Positions 8,036-15,804 of a DNA stretch of 64,000 nt are shown here, piece by piece. The notes under the pieces are model-generated. The model did no database searches and was not told the DNA's origin. It was given only the letters and a program-made list of their open reading frames with translations. This DNA comes from Micromonospora sp. NBC_01813 (lineage in GTDB: Bacteria > Actinomycetota > Actinomycetes > Mycobacteriales > Micromonosporaceae): the NCBI RefSeq assembly GCF_035917335.1, contig NZ_CP109067.1, positions 250,501 through 314,500 on the forward strand, read 5' to 3'. Within the stretch, counting starts at the first letter, position 1, and every line of letters begins with the position of its first letter. Both the position numbers and the translations under genes were made by a program.

Positions 8036-8524
8036 GTGAGCTCCCCGCCTGACGATTACACCGCGACGTTGCCGCGAAAGCGGATGGGCTCGGCCGTGCT
8101 GCTGCGGGATCATGACGGACGGATCCTGCTCGTCGAGCCGACGTACAAGGACTACTGGGAGTTGCCAGGTGGGGCGGTGGAGGCCGACGAGTCGCCGTAC
8201 GACGCGGCGGTCCGTGAGCTGGCCGAAGAACTCGGCCTGACGGTTACTCCTGACCGGCTGCTGGTGGTCGACTGGGTGCCCCCTCGCGCCGGCCGCACCG
8301 AAGGAGTCATGTTCGTGTACGACGGCGGTGTCCTGGAGGCGTCGCAGACCGATGCGATCCGCCTTCCGCCGCAGGAGTTGCGGAGTTGGGCGTGGTCGAC
8401 CTTGCCACAGGCGCAGCAGCGGCTGTCGCCGCTGCTGGCTCGGCGGGCCGCCGCCGCGCTGGAAGCGGCGACGGACAGCGGGACTGCCTACCTTGAGGGC
8501 GGGAATCAGGTCGGGGGACCGTAG
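8036..8524 (+). CDS. Nudix hydrolase (intact copy)
   Basis: The 162-residue protein contains a complete Nudix box at residues 46-68 (G-x5-E-x7-REL-x-EE-x-G-L), which binds the metal and hydrolyses nucleoside diphosphate-linked substrates. Flanking segments are RILLVEPTYKDYWELPGG and, after the box, LLVVDWVPPR. The start is GTG at 8036 with only a weak ribosome site. It is the intact partner of the decayed copy at 6106-6496, and it faces an alpha/beta hydrolase with 38 bp between the ends, the same layout as in the first copy. The substrate is unknown. Confidence 0.85.
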   Translation: MSSPPDDYTATLPRKRMGSAVLLRDHDGRILLVEPTYKDYWELPGGAVEADESPYDAAVRELAEELGLTVTPDRLLVVDWVPPRAGRTEGVMFVYDGGVLEASQTDAIRLPPQELRSWAWSTLPQAQQRLSPLLARRAAAALEAATDSGTAYLEGGNQVGGP

Positions 8525-8562
8525 GGCTCGCGCGGTGCCAGATCGGTGATCGCTCGGTGGTG

Positions 8563-9321
8563 TCAGGAGCTGCTTGCGGTGCCAGGGCTACCCAGGTGCC
8601 GGGCGACGAACCGGATCGAGCTCCCGATTTCGAACGACGGGATTCGAAAATGGCTGCCGGGGTTGGCGTGCAGCGTCTTCTCCGCGGAGCCGAGTGCGTC
8701 GAACAACTTCATGACGGAGTCCCGTGGATTGCCTTCATCGTCCCACTGCAGCAGGAACTCGACCGGGACCGTGATCCGCGCCGTGATGCCGGTGAGCCAG
8801 TCGCTTCCAACGAGGCCGAGGACCGCAGCCGTGATCCGAGGTTCGGCCGCGACCAGGCGGATACCCATCTCACCGGCCTGGGACAGGCCGTAGTACCCGA
8901 CGGGCTGGCTGTCGCCGACGGAGTCCAGGTTCTGCAGCGCGTCCAGAGCGGTCTGCCAGTCGGGTATGAGCTGTGCCGCCACGGTTTCGTTCAGGGCGGG
9001 CCACGCCGGGCCGAAGGGCTCGCCTGCGGCCTTCCGTTCCTCGATGAGCGCGACAAGCCGCCGGATTTCCGGGTGCTCCGGCCTGTCACCGGTACCCGGC
9101 GCGTCGATCGCGGCGACCGCGAAGCCACCGGAGGTGACGTAAGGAACGGCCCTGGAGACGACCTCCCATCCCTTCTTGTGCTGGCCGCCGCCGTGCCCGA
9201 TCAAGACCAGCGGACGGGGACCGGAGCCCTCGGCGGGCGTCCAGAGCACCCCGGGGATGTCCCCGATACTGAAGAGCTGCTCGCGGATGCCGTCAGCGAC
9301 GGTTTCCGAGGTGATGCGCAT
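8563..9321 (-). CDS. Alpha/beta hydrolase, dienelactone-hydrolase-like (copy 2)
   Basis: The 252-residue protein is a paralogue of the protein at 6536-7240. It keeps LVLIGHGGGQHKK (residues 38-50), PVEFLLQWDDE and EKTLHANPGSH. The nucleophile elbow reads GYYGLSQAG, so Ser147 is followed by Q-A rather than the usual x-G; this departs from copy 1 and may alter activity. ATG at 9321 is chosen because it aligns with the start of copy 1; the in-frame TTG at 9363 would add 14 unmatched residues. Function: a soluble hydrolase of unknown substrate, paired with a Nudix gene. Confidence 0.8.
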   Translation of the reverse strand: MRITSETVADGIREQLFSIGDIPGVLWTPAEGSGPRPLVLIGHGGGQHKKGWEVVSRAVPYVTSGGFAVAAIDAPGTGDRPEHPEIRRLVALIEERKAAGEPFGPAWPALNETVAAQLIPDWQTALDALQNLDSVGDSQPVGYYGLSQAGEMGIRLVAAEPRITAAVLGLVGSDWLTGITARITVPVEFLLQWDDEGNPRDSVMKLFDALGSAEKTLHANPGSHFRIPSFEIGSSIRFVARHLGSPGTASSS

Positions 9322-9517
9322 GGCAGGGATTACACCGGCGTTCCCGCTGCTGCGGCGAGCCAATTACCCGATGAGGAGGCGGTCGGCAACGACCACGTAG
9401 GCCGGCAAGTCGGCTGCCGAACCCCGCGGGTGCTCATCAGAGTGTGGTGACCCTGGCTGACTTGTCGTACTCGCTGGCCCGTCTCGCGTGGCGTGTCCGG
9501 TCGATAGAGTCGCGAGT

Positions 9518-9958
9518 ATGAGCGTCGAGATCGAGGCCGTACGAGTCGCCACCGACGAGGTCGTGAAAGCGTTCGGACGGCTCCTCCCGCAGCTGTCCCG
9601 ATCCGCCAAGCCACTTGATCTGACGGCGCTGGACGAGTTGGTGGCGTCGGACGCAAGCACTTTGCTCATCGCTCGCCGCGAGGGCGAGATCGTCGGCGCG
9701 CTGACCCTGGTGATGTTCCCGATCCCGACCGGTAGGCGGGCGTGGATCGAGGATGTGGTCGTCGACGAGTCGGCGCGCGGTCTCGGGGTCGGGGCGGCGC
9801 TGACTCAGGAGGCCGTCAGGCTGGCTCGGGAGGCTGGTGCTCGGACCGTTGACCTCACGTCGCGCCCGTCTCGTGCTGCCGCGAACCGGCTCTACGAACG
9901 ACTCGGCTTCCACCTTCGTGACTCGCGGGTCTACCGCCTTGCACCCGGCGACCGGTGA
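9518..9958 (+). CDS. GNAT family N-acetyltransferase
   Basis: The 146-residue protein shows the GNAT core: strand IVGALTLVMF, strand AWIEDVVVDESA, the acetyl-CoA loop RGLGVGAAL (residues 87-95) and the late segment AANRLYERLGF. It transfers an acetyl group from acetyl-CoA to an amine; the target is unknown. ATG at 9518 is taken rather than the in-frame GTG at 9488. Its last 104 bp overlap the 3' end of the convergent HAD gene, so both strands are coding there. Confidence 0.85.
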   Translation: MSVEIEAVRVATDEVVKAFGRLLPQLSRSAKPLDLTALDELVASDASTLLIARREGEIVGALTLVMFPIPTGRRAWIEDVVVDESARGLGVGAALTQEAVRLAREAGARTVDLTSRPSRAAANRLYERLGFHLRDSRVYRLAPGDR

Positions 9959-10625
9959 GGGCGGCGACGACATCGGCCATGCTGCCGATGATGGCGTCTG
10001 ATCTGCTGAGGCTGTGGTATTTGCGGGGTTTGTTGGCGTAGCCGATGGTGGGTACGCCGACCGCCTGGGCGGCTTCGATGTCGGTAGGTGAGTCGCCAAT
10101 GAGCACGCAGTCCTCGGGGTCGGCGTGCAGTTCGCAGATGGCGGCGAGCACCGGGGCGGGGTTCGGTTTCATTCCGGCGGGGTGGGCGTGGGGTCGGCCG
10201 ATTACGGGGTTGATGTAGGCGTTCAGCTGTCGCGCGATCAGGTACTGGGTGACGGCGTCGGCGCTGTTGTTGGACACGATCGCGATGCCGCGCTGGGCTT
10301 GGTGGGCGGTCACGATGACTTCCCGGGCGTACGGGGTGGGTTCGGCGACGGTGACGGCGTCCAGTTCGGCGGTGCGTAGGGCGTCGTCGATCCGGCGCAC
10401 GATGGCGGGCCGGTTCAAGGTGGCTGACCAGCGGAGCACGGCGAGCGGATCGGATTCGTCCAGCAGACCGGGCGGGAGGGCGACGCCCAGATCGACGAGC
10501 AGACGGCACAGCATGGCGGCGACCTGAGGTGCAGAATGGTTGGCGAAGACCTTGCAGACGGGTCCGTCGAAGTCGAGCAGCAGAAACCGGGCGCGGTCGA
10601 TGACGGCAGCGAGTTCGGCGTTCAT
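9855..10625 (-). CDS. HAD-family hydrolase
   Basis: The 256-residue protein has all four HAD motifs: DFDGPV at residues 18-23 (nucleophile Asp18), IVSNNSAD (motif II), the lysine in GMKPNPAPV and the metal site IGDSPTDIEAA. It is likely a small-molecule phosphatase of the phosphoglycolate-phosphatase type, with a cap domain between motifs I and II. The ATG at 10625 has no clear ribosome site. Its C-terminal roughly 34 residues are encoded antisense to the end of the GNAT gene and are rich in Gly and Arg, unlike the rest; an ancestral stop may have been lost. Confidence 0.85.
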   Translation of the reverse strand: MNAELAAVIDRARFLLLDFDGPVCKVFANHSAPQVAAMLCRLLVDLGVALPPGLLDESDPLAVLRWSATLNRPAIVRRIDDALRTAELDAVTVAEPTPYAREVIVTAHQAQRGIAIVSNNSADAVTQYLIARQLNAYINPVIGRPHAHPAGMKPNPAPVLAAICELHADPEDCVLIGDSPTDIEAAQAVGVPTIGYANKPRKYHSLSRSDAIIGSMADVVAALTGRRVQGGRPASHEGGSRVVRRAGSRQHETGAT

Positions 10626-10772
10626 GAGGTCTACTCGCCGGCAATCGTGGTCTGCTTGCCGCCGAACCAGTTGGCGTGCCTGCGCCGCAGTCGCAACGCG
10701 GTCACCGTTCCGCTACCTCTGGTTCGTAACTTTCGCCAGCGACGTGGTGAAGGACGTTCACGCCGCTGGCGG

Positions 10773-10970
10773 TTACGCGGAGAGCTGGGACGCCTTGAGG
10801 GCGGTGGTGAAGGTGGTCCAGGCGGAGGGGGCGAAGGTCAGCGCCGGGCCGGTCGGGTCCTTGCTGTCGCGGGTGGCGACGGCTCCCGGCAGGTTGCGGG
10901 CGACCTCGACACACTGGCTGTTGGCGTTGCTGCGGCTGCTCTTGAGCCACACGGCGCGGGTGAGATCCAT
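10773..10970 (-). CDS. DUF397 domain protein
   Basis: This 65-residue protein has the DUF397 signature: LTRAVWLKSSRSNANSQCVE, VATRDSKDPTGPALTF and a final WTTFTTALK. DUF397 proteins are nearly always encoded behind an XRE/DUF5753 regulator, here 18 bp upstream, and some pairs behave like toxin-antitoxin or developmental switch partners (Scr1/Scr2, WhiJ-type loci in Streptomyces). A direct interaction with the XRE protein is inferred from that precedent. Confidence 0.9.
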   Translation of the reverse strand: MDLTRAVWLKSSRSNANSQCVEVARNLPGAVATRDSKDPTGPALTFAPSAWTTFTTALKASQLSA

Positions 10971-10988
10971 CGCGCCCCTCCTTCTGGT

Positions 10989-11843
10989 CTACGCCAAGTC
11001 CTTGGCGATCGCGGCGATCAGGTCCCGGGACTTCCCGGCGCTGAGCGCTGCCGTCTGCAGGTGGGTGTAGGTAAGCGTAACCCGATTCATATCCTCGGGG
11101 CGCTCCAGATACACGTCGCCAGCCTGGCTCTCGATGTACGCGACCGGGCTGTGCACGTTCTCGTCGAACTCCAGAATCGAGAACGATCCGCTGGTGCCGG
11201 GATGCCAGCCTTCGCTGAAGGGCAGCACCTGCAGCATGACGTTCGGCCGGGCGCTCACCTCGGCGAGGTGGTCGAGCTGCCGGCGCATCACCGCGTCGCC
11301 GCCCGGCCGGCGGTGCAGCACAGCCTCGTCCACGATGGCCCAGAACTTCAGCGGCGGGTCCTCGGTGAGGCACGCTTGGCGCGCCATCCGTAGCTCGACC
11401 CGCCGGTCCACCTCGCCGGGATCGTCCGGCCATGCGGTGGAGGCGACGGCTCGGGCGTACTCCTCGGTCTGGAGTAGGCCGGGGACGACGGCCAACTCGA
11501 AGTTGCGCACCTCGCGGGCGGCGCCTTCGAGGCCGACGTACATGCTGTAGTTCATCGGGAGATTGCCGTACTTGGACCACCAGCCGCGCTGCTTGCCCTG
11601 CTTCTGCAGGTCGAAGATGGTGGTGCGGCGCTCATCGTCGGCGACGCCGTAGCGGTCGAGCATGACGATCAGGTCGCCACGGCCGACGCCGACGTCACCG
11701 GCCTCGATCTTGTAGATCTTCGACTCGCTGCAGGCGAGCACTTCGGAGATGGCGAACTGGGTGAAGCCGGCCGCCTCGCGAGCGGTCTTGAGCTGCCTGC
11801 CGAGCTGCCATCGGGCGATCGTGGGTCCGCTTGCTCGTGACAT
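10989..11843 (-). CDS. XRE family regulator with DUF5753 sensor domain
   Basis: The 284-residue protein begins with an XRE helix-turn-helix (about residues 14-65, with FTQFAISEVLACSESKIYKIE) and continues with the DUF5753 domain, marked by VVPGLLQTEEYARAV, LHRRPGGDAVMRRQLDHL and VLPFSEGWHPGTSGSFSILEF. ATG at 11843 has GGAGG five bases upstream. It is co-oriented with the DUF397 gene and divergent from an operon of four very small genes. Such XRE/DUF397 pairs act in development or secondary-metabolism control in streptomycetes; here the nearby divergent genes are the natural candidates for regulation. Confidence 0.9.
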   Translation of the reverse strand: MSRASGPTIARWQLGRQLKTAREAAGFTQFAISEVLACSESKIYKIEAGDVGVGRGDLIVMLDRYGVADDERRTTIFDLQKQGKQRGWWSKYGNLPMNYSMYVGLEGAAREVRNFELAVVPGLLQTEEYARAVASTAWPDDPGEVDRRVELRMARQACLTEDPPLKFWAIVDEAVLHRRPGGDAVMRRQLDHLAEVSARPNVMLQVLPFSEGWHPGTSGSFSILEFDENVHSPVAYIESQAGDVYLERPEDMNRVTLTYTHLQTAALSAGKSRDLIAAIAKDLA

Positions 11844-11871
11844 GTAGACCTCCTCAGGATCCTCTTCGGAT

Positions 11872-11885
11872 CTGCCAAAAGGCAG
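11872..11885. promoter_or_regulatory. Inverted repeat CTGCC-N4-GGCAG in the XRE leader
   Basis: CTGCCAAAAGGCAG is a perfect 5-bp inverted repeat lying about 29 bp before the XRE start in the 293-bp space between the XRE gene and the small-protein operon. It could be the XRE operator or a small hairpin. A -10-like TACACT at 11951-11956 may serve the rightward operon. Assignment is weak. Confidence 0.3.
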
Positions 11886-12136
11886 TCTCCCTCTCATCGA
11901 CGCAACTTTCAAGACCTGACTCCACACTGTCTGCCGTCCGGGAGAAAACTTACACTGAAGTCTTGTAGCCGTACGTCAGAGATGTCAATCTGTCTCTGGC
12001 TACGAGAGCCGGGCCGGCAGACCCGAAGCCGGCGTACCGCCTCGTCGCCCCGCACATCCCCACCCACCTGGGCGCCGGCCGGCGTCGCGGCAAGGAGGCC
12101 GGCCGGTGCCCCGACCCGAAGAGGGGGAAGGTCCTC

Positions 12137-12277
12137 GTGGAAATCGGTGCGCTGATCGGCGCGGTCCTGCTGGGATTCCTGGCCGGACTGTTCGCCTTCA
12201 AAGTAAAAGTCAGATGGTGTCCGTGGTGCGGCCGGTTGACCTGGCCCGGACCGCCGCCGGAGGGAGAAACGCTGTGA
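12137..12277 (+). CDS. 46-residue membrane-anchored zinc-ribbon-like protein
   Basis: GTG at 12137 opens a frame of 46 residues: a hydrophobic segment (about residues 4-21, LIGAVLLGFLAGLFAF) followed by a basic patch and RWCPWCGRL, a CxxC zinc-knuckle-like motif. It is below most gene-length cut-offs, but its TGA overlaps the GTG of the next gene (GTGA), which is strong evidence for a real translated frame. It is the first gene of a four-gene operon divergent from the XRE/DUF397 pair. Function is unknown; membrane anchoring with a metal knuckle is inference. Confidence 0.6.
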   Translation: MEIGALIGAVLLGFLAGLFAFKVKVRWCPWCGRLTWPGPPPEGETL

Positions 12278-12519
12278 CCAGGTCGTCCGGCCGGCATCGG
12301 CCGCCGATGGTCAGCGTCAACGGCGAGACGTACGAGGGGGACGTCGCGCCGGTGCCGCTGACCGCCGAGCAGGTCGCCGTCGAGCTACGCCGTCGCGACC
12401 AGAGCATCGCCCGGCTGGCCGACGAGTTGTCGCTGCTCAAGCAGGCGTTGCGGGACTGGCAGAGCGACCAGGCCCGGCTGCCGTACGTCGGTGAACTCGA
12501 CATCGACCCCGGCACCTGA
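12274..12519 (+). CDS. Small coiled-coil protein, unknown function
   Basis: This 81-residue protein has an N-terminal segment PPMVSVNGETYEGDVAPVPL and then a long amphipathic helix (about residues 31-68: RRRDQSIARLADELSLLKQ) likely to form a coiled coil. The GTG start overlaps the preceding stop, and GGAGGGAGA lies upstream within the preceding gene. Its stop region overlaps the proposed start of the next gene by 29 bp. No known family is recognised. Confidence 0.65.
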   Translation: MTRSSGRHRPPMVSVNGETYEGDVAPVPLTAEQVAVELRRRDQSIARLADELSLLKQALRDWQSDQARLPYVGELDIDPGT

Positions 12520-12739
12520 GCCGGGTGACGTGCTGCTGATCGGGGCCGCCGCCAGCGTCCAGTTCGCCGGTGACCGGGGTTTCCGGTTCCGGGTCGTCGC
12601 CGTCGACAAACGCTGGACCTACGCCGGCTGGGTCTGGCTTGGCGGCTACGTGCTGGACCGCGACGGCGCGGCCATCGAGCGGAGGGAGATCTTCGTGCAA
12701 CGCGACGGGCTGCGGCAGATCCGTCGGAGACAGCGGTGA
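12491..12739 (+). CDS. Small conserved protein with GWVWLGGY motif
   Basis: The protein has 82 residues: a strand-rich sequence with DVLLIGAAASVQFAGDRG, FRFRVVAV and WTYAGWVWLGGYVLDRDG, ending in IFVQRDGLRQIRRRQR. Similar small beta-rich proteins occur beside XRE/DUF397 genes in Micromonosporaceae as far as I recall; no function is known. The start is uncertain: GTG 12491 overlaps the previous gene, while GTG 12530 (LLIGAAAS) is the alternative that would remove the disordered N-terminus. Its TGA overlaps the next GTG. Confidence 0.65.
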   Translation: MNSTSTPAPEPGDVLLIGAAASVQFAGDRGFRFRVVAVDKRWTYAGWVWLGGYVLDRDGAAIERREIFVQRDGLRQIRRRQR

Positions 12740-12957
12740 GCGCCAGCGACGGCGGCGGGTGGGTCGGGCCGGTCGGCCCACCCGCCGGCTGGGCCGGCGA
12801 CTACATACCGGGGGAGCGCGAGTTCCACGAGATCATGTGCCAGCTCGCGGACCGGGCCTGGCGGCAGGGGTACGGCGTCAAGGCCGTGGTCGCCCTCGCC
12901 GACCTGGTCGACTGGTTTCCGCCGACCGACCATCCGCCGCCGCGCCGCTCGACCTGA
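12736..12957 (+). CDS. Small protein with REFHEIMCQLADRAW motif
   Basis: The 73-residue protein has a Gly/Pro-rich N-terminus (to about residue 23) and a helical core EREFHEIMCQLADRAWRQGY followed by KAVVALADLVDWFPPTD. The GTG start overlaps the previous stop (GTGA), so the last gene of the operon is translationally coupled. It is followed 20 bp later by a 10-11 bp hairpin terminator shared with the convergent ABC permease gene. Function is unknown. Confidence 0.65.
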   Translation: MSASDGGGWVGPVGPPAGWAGDYIPGEREFHEIMCQLADRAWRQGYGVKAVVALADLVDWFPPTDHPPPRRST

Positions 12958-12976
12958 CTGACATGACCGACCTGCC

Positions 12977-13005
12977 CGGCCGGCATCAGAGCGGGATGCC
13001 GGCCG
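12977..13005. terminator. Bidirectional hairpin between convergent operons
   Basis: An 11-bp perfect stem (core GGCCGGCATC with GATGCCGGCC, arms 12977-12987 and 12995-13005) with a 7-base loop lies between the stop of the last small gene and the stop of the ABC permease gene. No U-tract follows, as is common in actinomycetes. Confidence 0.65.
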
Positions 13006-13009
13006 CCGG

Positions 13010-13753
13010 TCACACGTCGCGACGCCGGTGCACGAACACGGCGGCCACGAGGAGGGTCAGCGGCCACATAACGTATGCGAGCCATGCCTGCGTGGCGGTG
13101 GTGTAGACGTCGCCGACTGCCTCCGGTGTCCCGTACGCCTGGGTCAGCCGCTGCCACGCAGGGAACAGCATTGCGTGGTTGATCGCCCGCGGCAGCGTGT
13201 GGCTGGTGGGGAATAGTTGCGGGGCCAGTGCCAGCAGCAGGATCCCGCAGACGTACACCGCGCCGGAGTGCCGCACCAGCACCGCGAGGCTCAGCCCGAT
13301 CAGGGCGCACACCGGCCCGATCAGGACCGCCGCGAGCAGCGCCGTACCCGTACCCGGCCGGCTCAGCGTGACGTCATCCAGGATGAGCGCGGCGACGGCG
13401 AACGAGGTGCCCGCCATCACCGCGCCCGCGACAGCCCAGAGGGCAGCGGCCACGACCGCCTTGGCCAGCACCAACTGTGCTCGGGCCGGCACCGCGACCG
13501 AGGTCGCCCGGATCAGGCCGCTGCTGTACTCGCCCAGCATCGTCGAGGCGCCGGAACTGACCGCCACCACGATCAACACGTAGAAGCCGGCCAGCGGGAA
13601 GGCATCGCTCAGTTCGAACTCGGCCCCCGGATCCTTCGTGTACGCGGAGACCGCCGTCGCCCCGGTCACCCCCAGCGCAGTCAACCCGACCGTCCACCGG
13701 GTGGACCGCAACGAACGCGTCTTGAGCCATTCGGCTGCGATCACGTCTCGCAT
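13010..13753 (-). CDS. ABC transporter permease (ABC-2 type)
   Basis: The 247-residue membrane protein starts with RDVIAAEWLKTRSLRSTRW, typical of ABC-2 permeases, and has about six membrane segments (for example FYVLIVVAVSSGASTMLGEY, AVLIGPVCALIGLSLAVLV and WLAYVMWPLTLLVAAVFV). It forms the channel for the ATPase encoded immediately upstream; ATG at 13753 overlaps that gene's stop (TGATG). The pair probably exports a peptide, antibiotic or lipid. The divergent histidine kinase/response regulator pair may control it. Confidence 0.85.
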   Translation of the reverse strand: MRDVIAAEWLKTRSLRSTRWTVGLTALGVTGATAVSAYTKDPGAEFELSDAFPLAGFYVLIVVAVSSGASTMLGEYSSGLIRATSVAVPARAQLVLAKAVVAAALWAVAGAVMAGTSFAVAALILDDVTLSRPGTGTALLAAVLIGPVCALIGLSLAVLVRHSGAVYVCGILLLALAPQLFPTSHTLPRAINHAMLFPAWQRLTQAYGTPEAVGDVYTTATQAWLAYVMWPLTLLVAAVFVHRRRDV

Positions 13754-14475
13754 CACACACCACCGGCCCGGTAGTCGATGGTGGCCGAGGTCAGTTCCAG
13801 GAACGCGTCCTCCAGTGAGTCAGCCGGTCCGGCCAGCTCGCTGACCGGACCTGCCGCCAGCAGCCGGCCCCGACCGACCACGACGACGTCGTCGGCGGTC
13901 GCCGCCATTTCGCCGATCAGGTGGCTGGAGAGGAACACCGTGCGTCCTTCGGCGGCGAGCCGTCGGAACAATCCGCGCGCCCAGCGGACTCCTTCCGGGT
14001 CCATCCCGTTGACCGGCTCGTCAAAGACGAGCACCGGCGGATCACCGAGCAGGGCGGTGGCCACCCCGAGCCGCTGCCGCATGCCCAGCGAGTACGTGCC
14101 GACGCGCCGCCCCGCCACGTCGGTGAGCCCCACCTCGCCGAGCACCTCGTCGACCCGCCGTCCCGGTAGTCCGTTGCTGCGGGCCAGCGCGGCCAGGTGC
14201 ACTGCGGCGGTCAGCCCGGGATGTGCCTGCCGGGCGTCAAGGAGTGCGCCGGCGTGTCGCAGACCGCGCCGGTGCGTGCGGAACGGCACGCCTCCGATGG
14301 TCGTGCTGCCGCTGGTCGGCGCGTCGAGGCCGAGTAGTACACGCAGCGTGGTGGTCTTGCCGGCCCCGTTCGGGCCGAGGAAGCCGGTGACCCGGCCGGG
14401 TCGGGTGGTGAACGACAGTCCGTCTACGGCGGTGACGGAGCCGTACCGTTTGGTCAACCGGTCGACTTGAATCAT
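13753..14475 (-). CDS. ABC transporter ATP-binding protein
   Basis: The 240-residue ATPase has Walker A GPNGAGKTTT (about residues 35-44), the variant signature YSLGMRQRLGVA, Walker B VLVFDEPVNGMDPEG and the switch histidine in LSSHLIGEM. It belongs to the DrrA/NatA-like group partnered with ABC-2 permeases. ATG at 14475 (MIQVDRLTKRYG) fits the family start; the codon at 14502 would add nine unmatched residues. Together with the following permease it forms a two-gene exporter. Confidence 0.9.
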   Translation of the reverse strand: MIQVDRLTKRYGSVTAVDGLSFTTRPGRVTGFLGPNGAGKTTTLRVLLGLDAPTSGSTTIGGVPFRTHRRGLRHAGALLDARQAHPGLTAAVHLAALARSNGLPGRRVDEVLGEVGLTDVAGRRVGTYSLGMRQRLGVATALLGDPPVLVFDEPVNGMDPEGVRWARGLFRRLAAEGRTVFLSSHLIGEMAATADDVVVVGRGRLLAAGPVSELAGPADSLEDAFLELTSATIDYRAGGV

Positions 14476-14598
14476 GCCGATTACTGTTCCGCCAGCTGGC
14501 ACGGCTTGTCATCGCACCACGGAACGTCACTGATGCCGACCGTGGTCGTACTCCCGTGGTCAGATGTTCTTGTCAAATCCGGCGGTTAGGCTCGCCGC

Positions 14599-15804
14599 AT
14601 GCCCGTAGCGCCGGCCGGCCTTCCGCGCCTTCCGCTGGGTGCCTGGACGGCGCTGATCTGGTCGATCGGGGCGTTCAGCACCCTGCGCGCCTACTCCGGT
14701 CTGCCCGGCATGCCGTCCGGGCTGCCCGCCCCGCCGTCCTGGTGCTGGGTGCTTGCCGCCGTGGCGGTCGTGACCGGGCTCGGCGCGACCACACAGGTAA
14801 GTCGCCGGCCACTGGCCACGCTGCACCTGATGGTCGTCTCCGCGGTCGTGCTGGTTCTCGCGGTCGGCACCGAGGGCATCGCCAATCATCCGGATCAGGT
14901 GTTGTCACTGTTCCTGCTCGCCGCCGATGTGGTGCTCGCCCGCATTGTCGTGACCCGGCCCCCATGGGTGTGGGGTGTCGCGCTGGTTTCCGTGCTCGCG
15001 GCGATGCCGGTAAGCGCGGTGTTGCGGGCGGTCTTCCGGCAGCCCGGCAAGAGCGGCGAGACCGGCCTCCATTTCGACTGGACCGTCTGGATGGCGATCG
15101 CGGTGCTGCCCGCCGTGGTCGCCGGCCTGCTGGGCTACTCGATCCGGCAGACGAGGGAGTACGCCCGGCGGATCAGCGAGCAGGCCGCCGAGCAGGCCGT
15201 GGTGGCCGAGCGGCTGCGGATCTCCCGGGAACTGCACGACCACGTCGCGCACAGCGTCGGGGTCATCGCGTTGCAGGCTGGTGCGGCGGCGCGGGTGATG
15301 GACAGCCAGCCGGATCAGGCGCGCGAGGCGTTGCGGGCCATCGAGACCACCAGCCGCGAGACGCTTTCCGGGCTGCGCCGGATGCTCGGGGGTCTCCGGC
15401 AAGCGGAGGAGGCGCCACTGCGCCCGGCACCCGGTCTGGCCGACGTGGAGCGGCTGGTCGGTACGGCGACGGCCGCCGGCGTCGTGGTTGACCTGACCGT
15501 CAGCGGCGAGCGGCGGGCCCTGCCTGCCGATGTCGAGCTCTCGGCGTACCGGATCATTCAGGAGGCGCTGACCAACGTGCTGCGGCATGCGCACGCCGAG
15601 ACCTGCCGGATTTCCGTGGAGTACAGCGCGTCCGTGCTGGCCATCGAGGTCGTCGACGACGGGCAGGGCGGCGAACTGGCCGACGGCGGCTTCGGCCTGA
15701 CCGGTCTTCGCGAGCGGGTCGCTCTGGTCAACGGCACGATCACCGCAGGCACGCGGCGCGGCGGTGGCTTCCAGGTGACGGCCCGACTGCCGGTCGGGAC
15801 ATGA
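14599..15804 (+). CDS. NarL-type sensor histidine kinase
   Basis: The 401-residue kinase has about six N-terminal membrane segments (residues 15-182), a HisKA_3 dimerization helix with phospho-acceptor His213 in RISRELHDHVAHSVGV, and a HATPase domain with AYRIIQEALTNVLRHAHA (N box) and VVDDGQGG and GFGLTGLRERV (G boxes). It lacks a large extracellular loop, so it may sense membrane or intramembrane signals. Its TGA overlaps the response-regulator ATG (ATGA). The leader (14500-14598) holds two direct copies of CCGTGGTC 14 bp apart plus an inverted half-site, possible regulator sites. Confidence 0.9.
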   Translation: MPVAPAGLPRLPLGAWTALIWSIGAFSTLRAYSGLPGMPSGLPAPPSWCWVLAAVAVVTGLGATTQVSRRPLATLHLMVVSAVVLVLAVGTEGIANHPDQVLSLFLLAADVVLARIVVTRPPWVWGVALVSVLAAMPVSAVLRAVFRQPGKSGETGLHFDWTVWMAIAVLPAVVAGLLGYSIRQTREYARRISEQAAEQAVVAERLRISRELHDHVAHSVGVIALQAGAAARVMDSQPDQAREALRAIETTSRETLSGLRRMLGGLRQAEEAPLRPAPGLADVERLVGTATAAGVVVDLTVSGERRALPADVELSAYRIIQEALTNVLRHAHAETCRISVEYSASVLAIEVVDDGQGGELADGGFGLTGLRERVALVNGTITAGTRRGGGFQVTARLPVGT

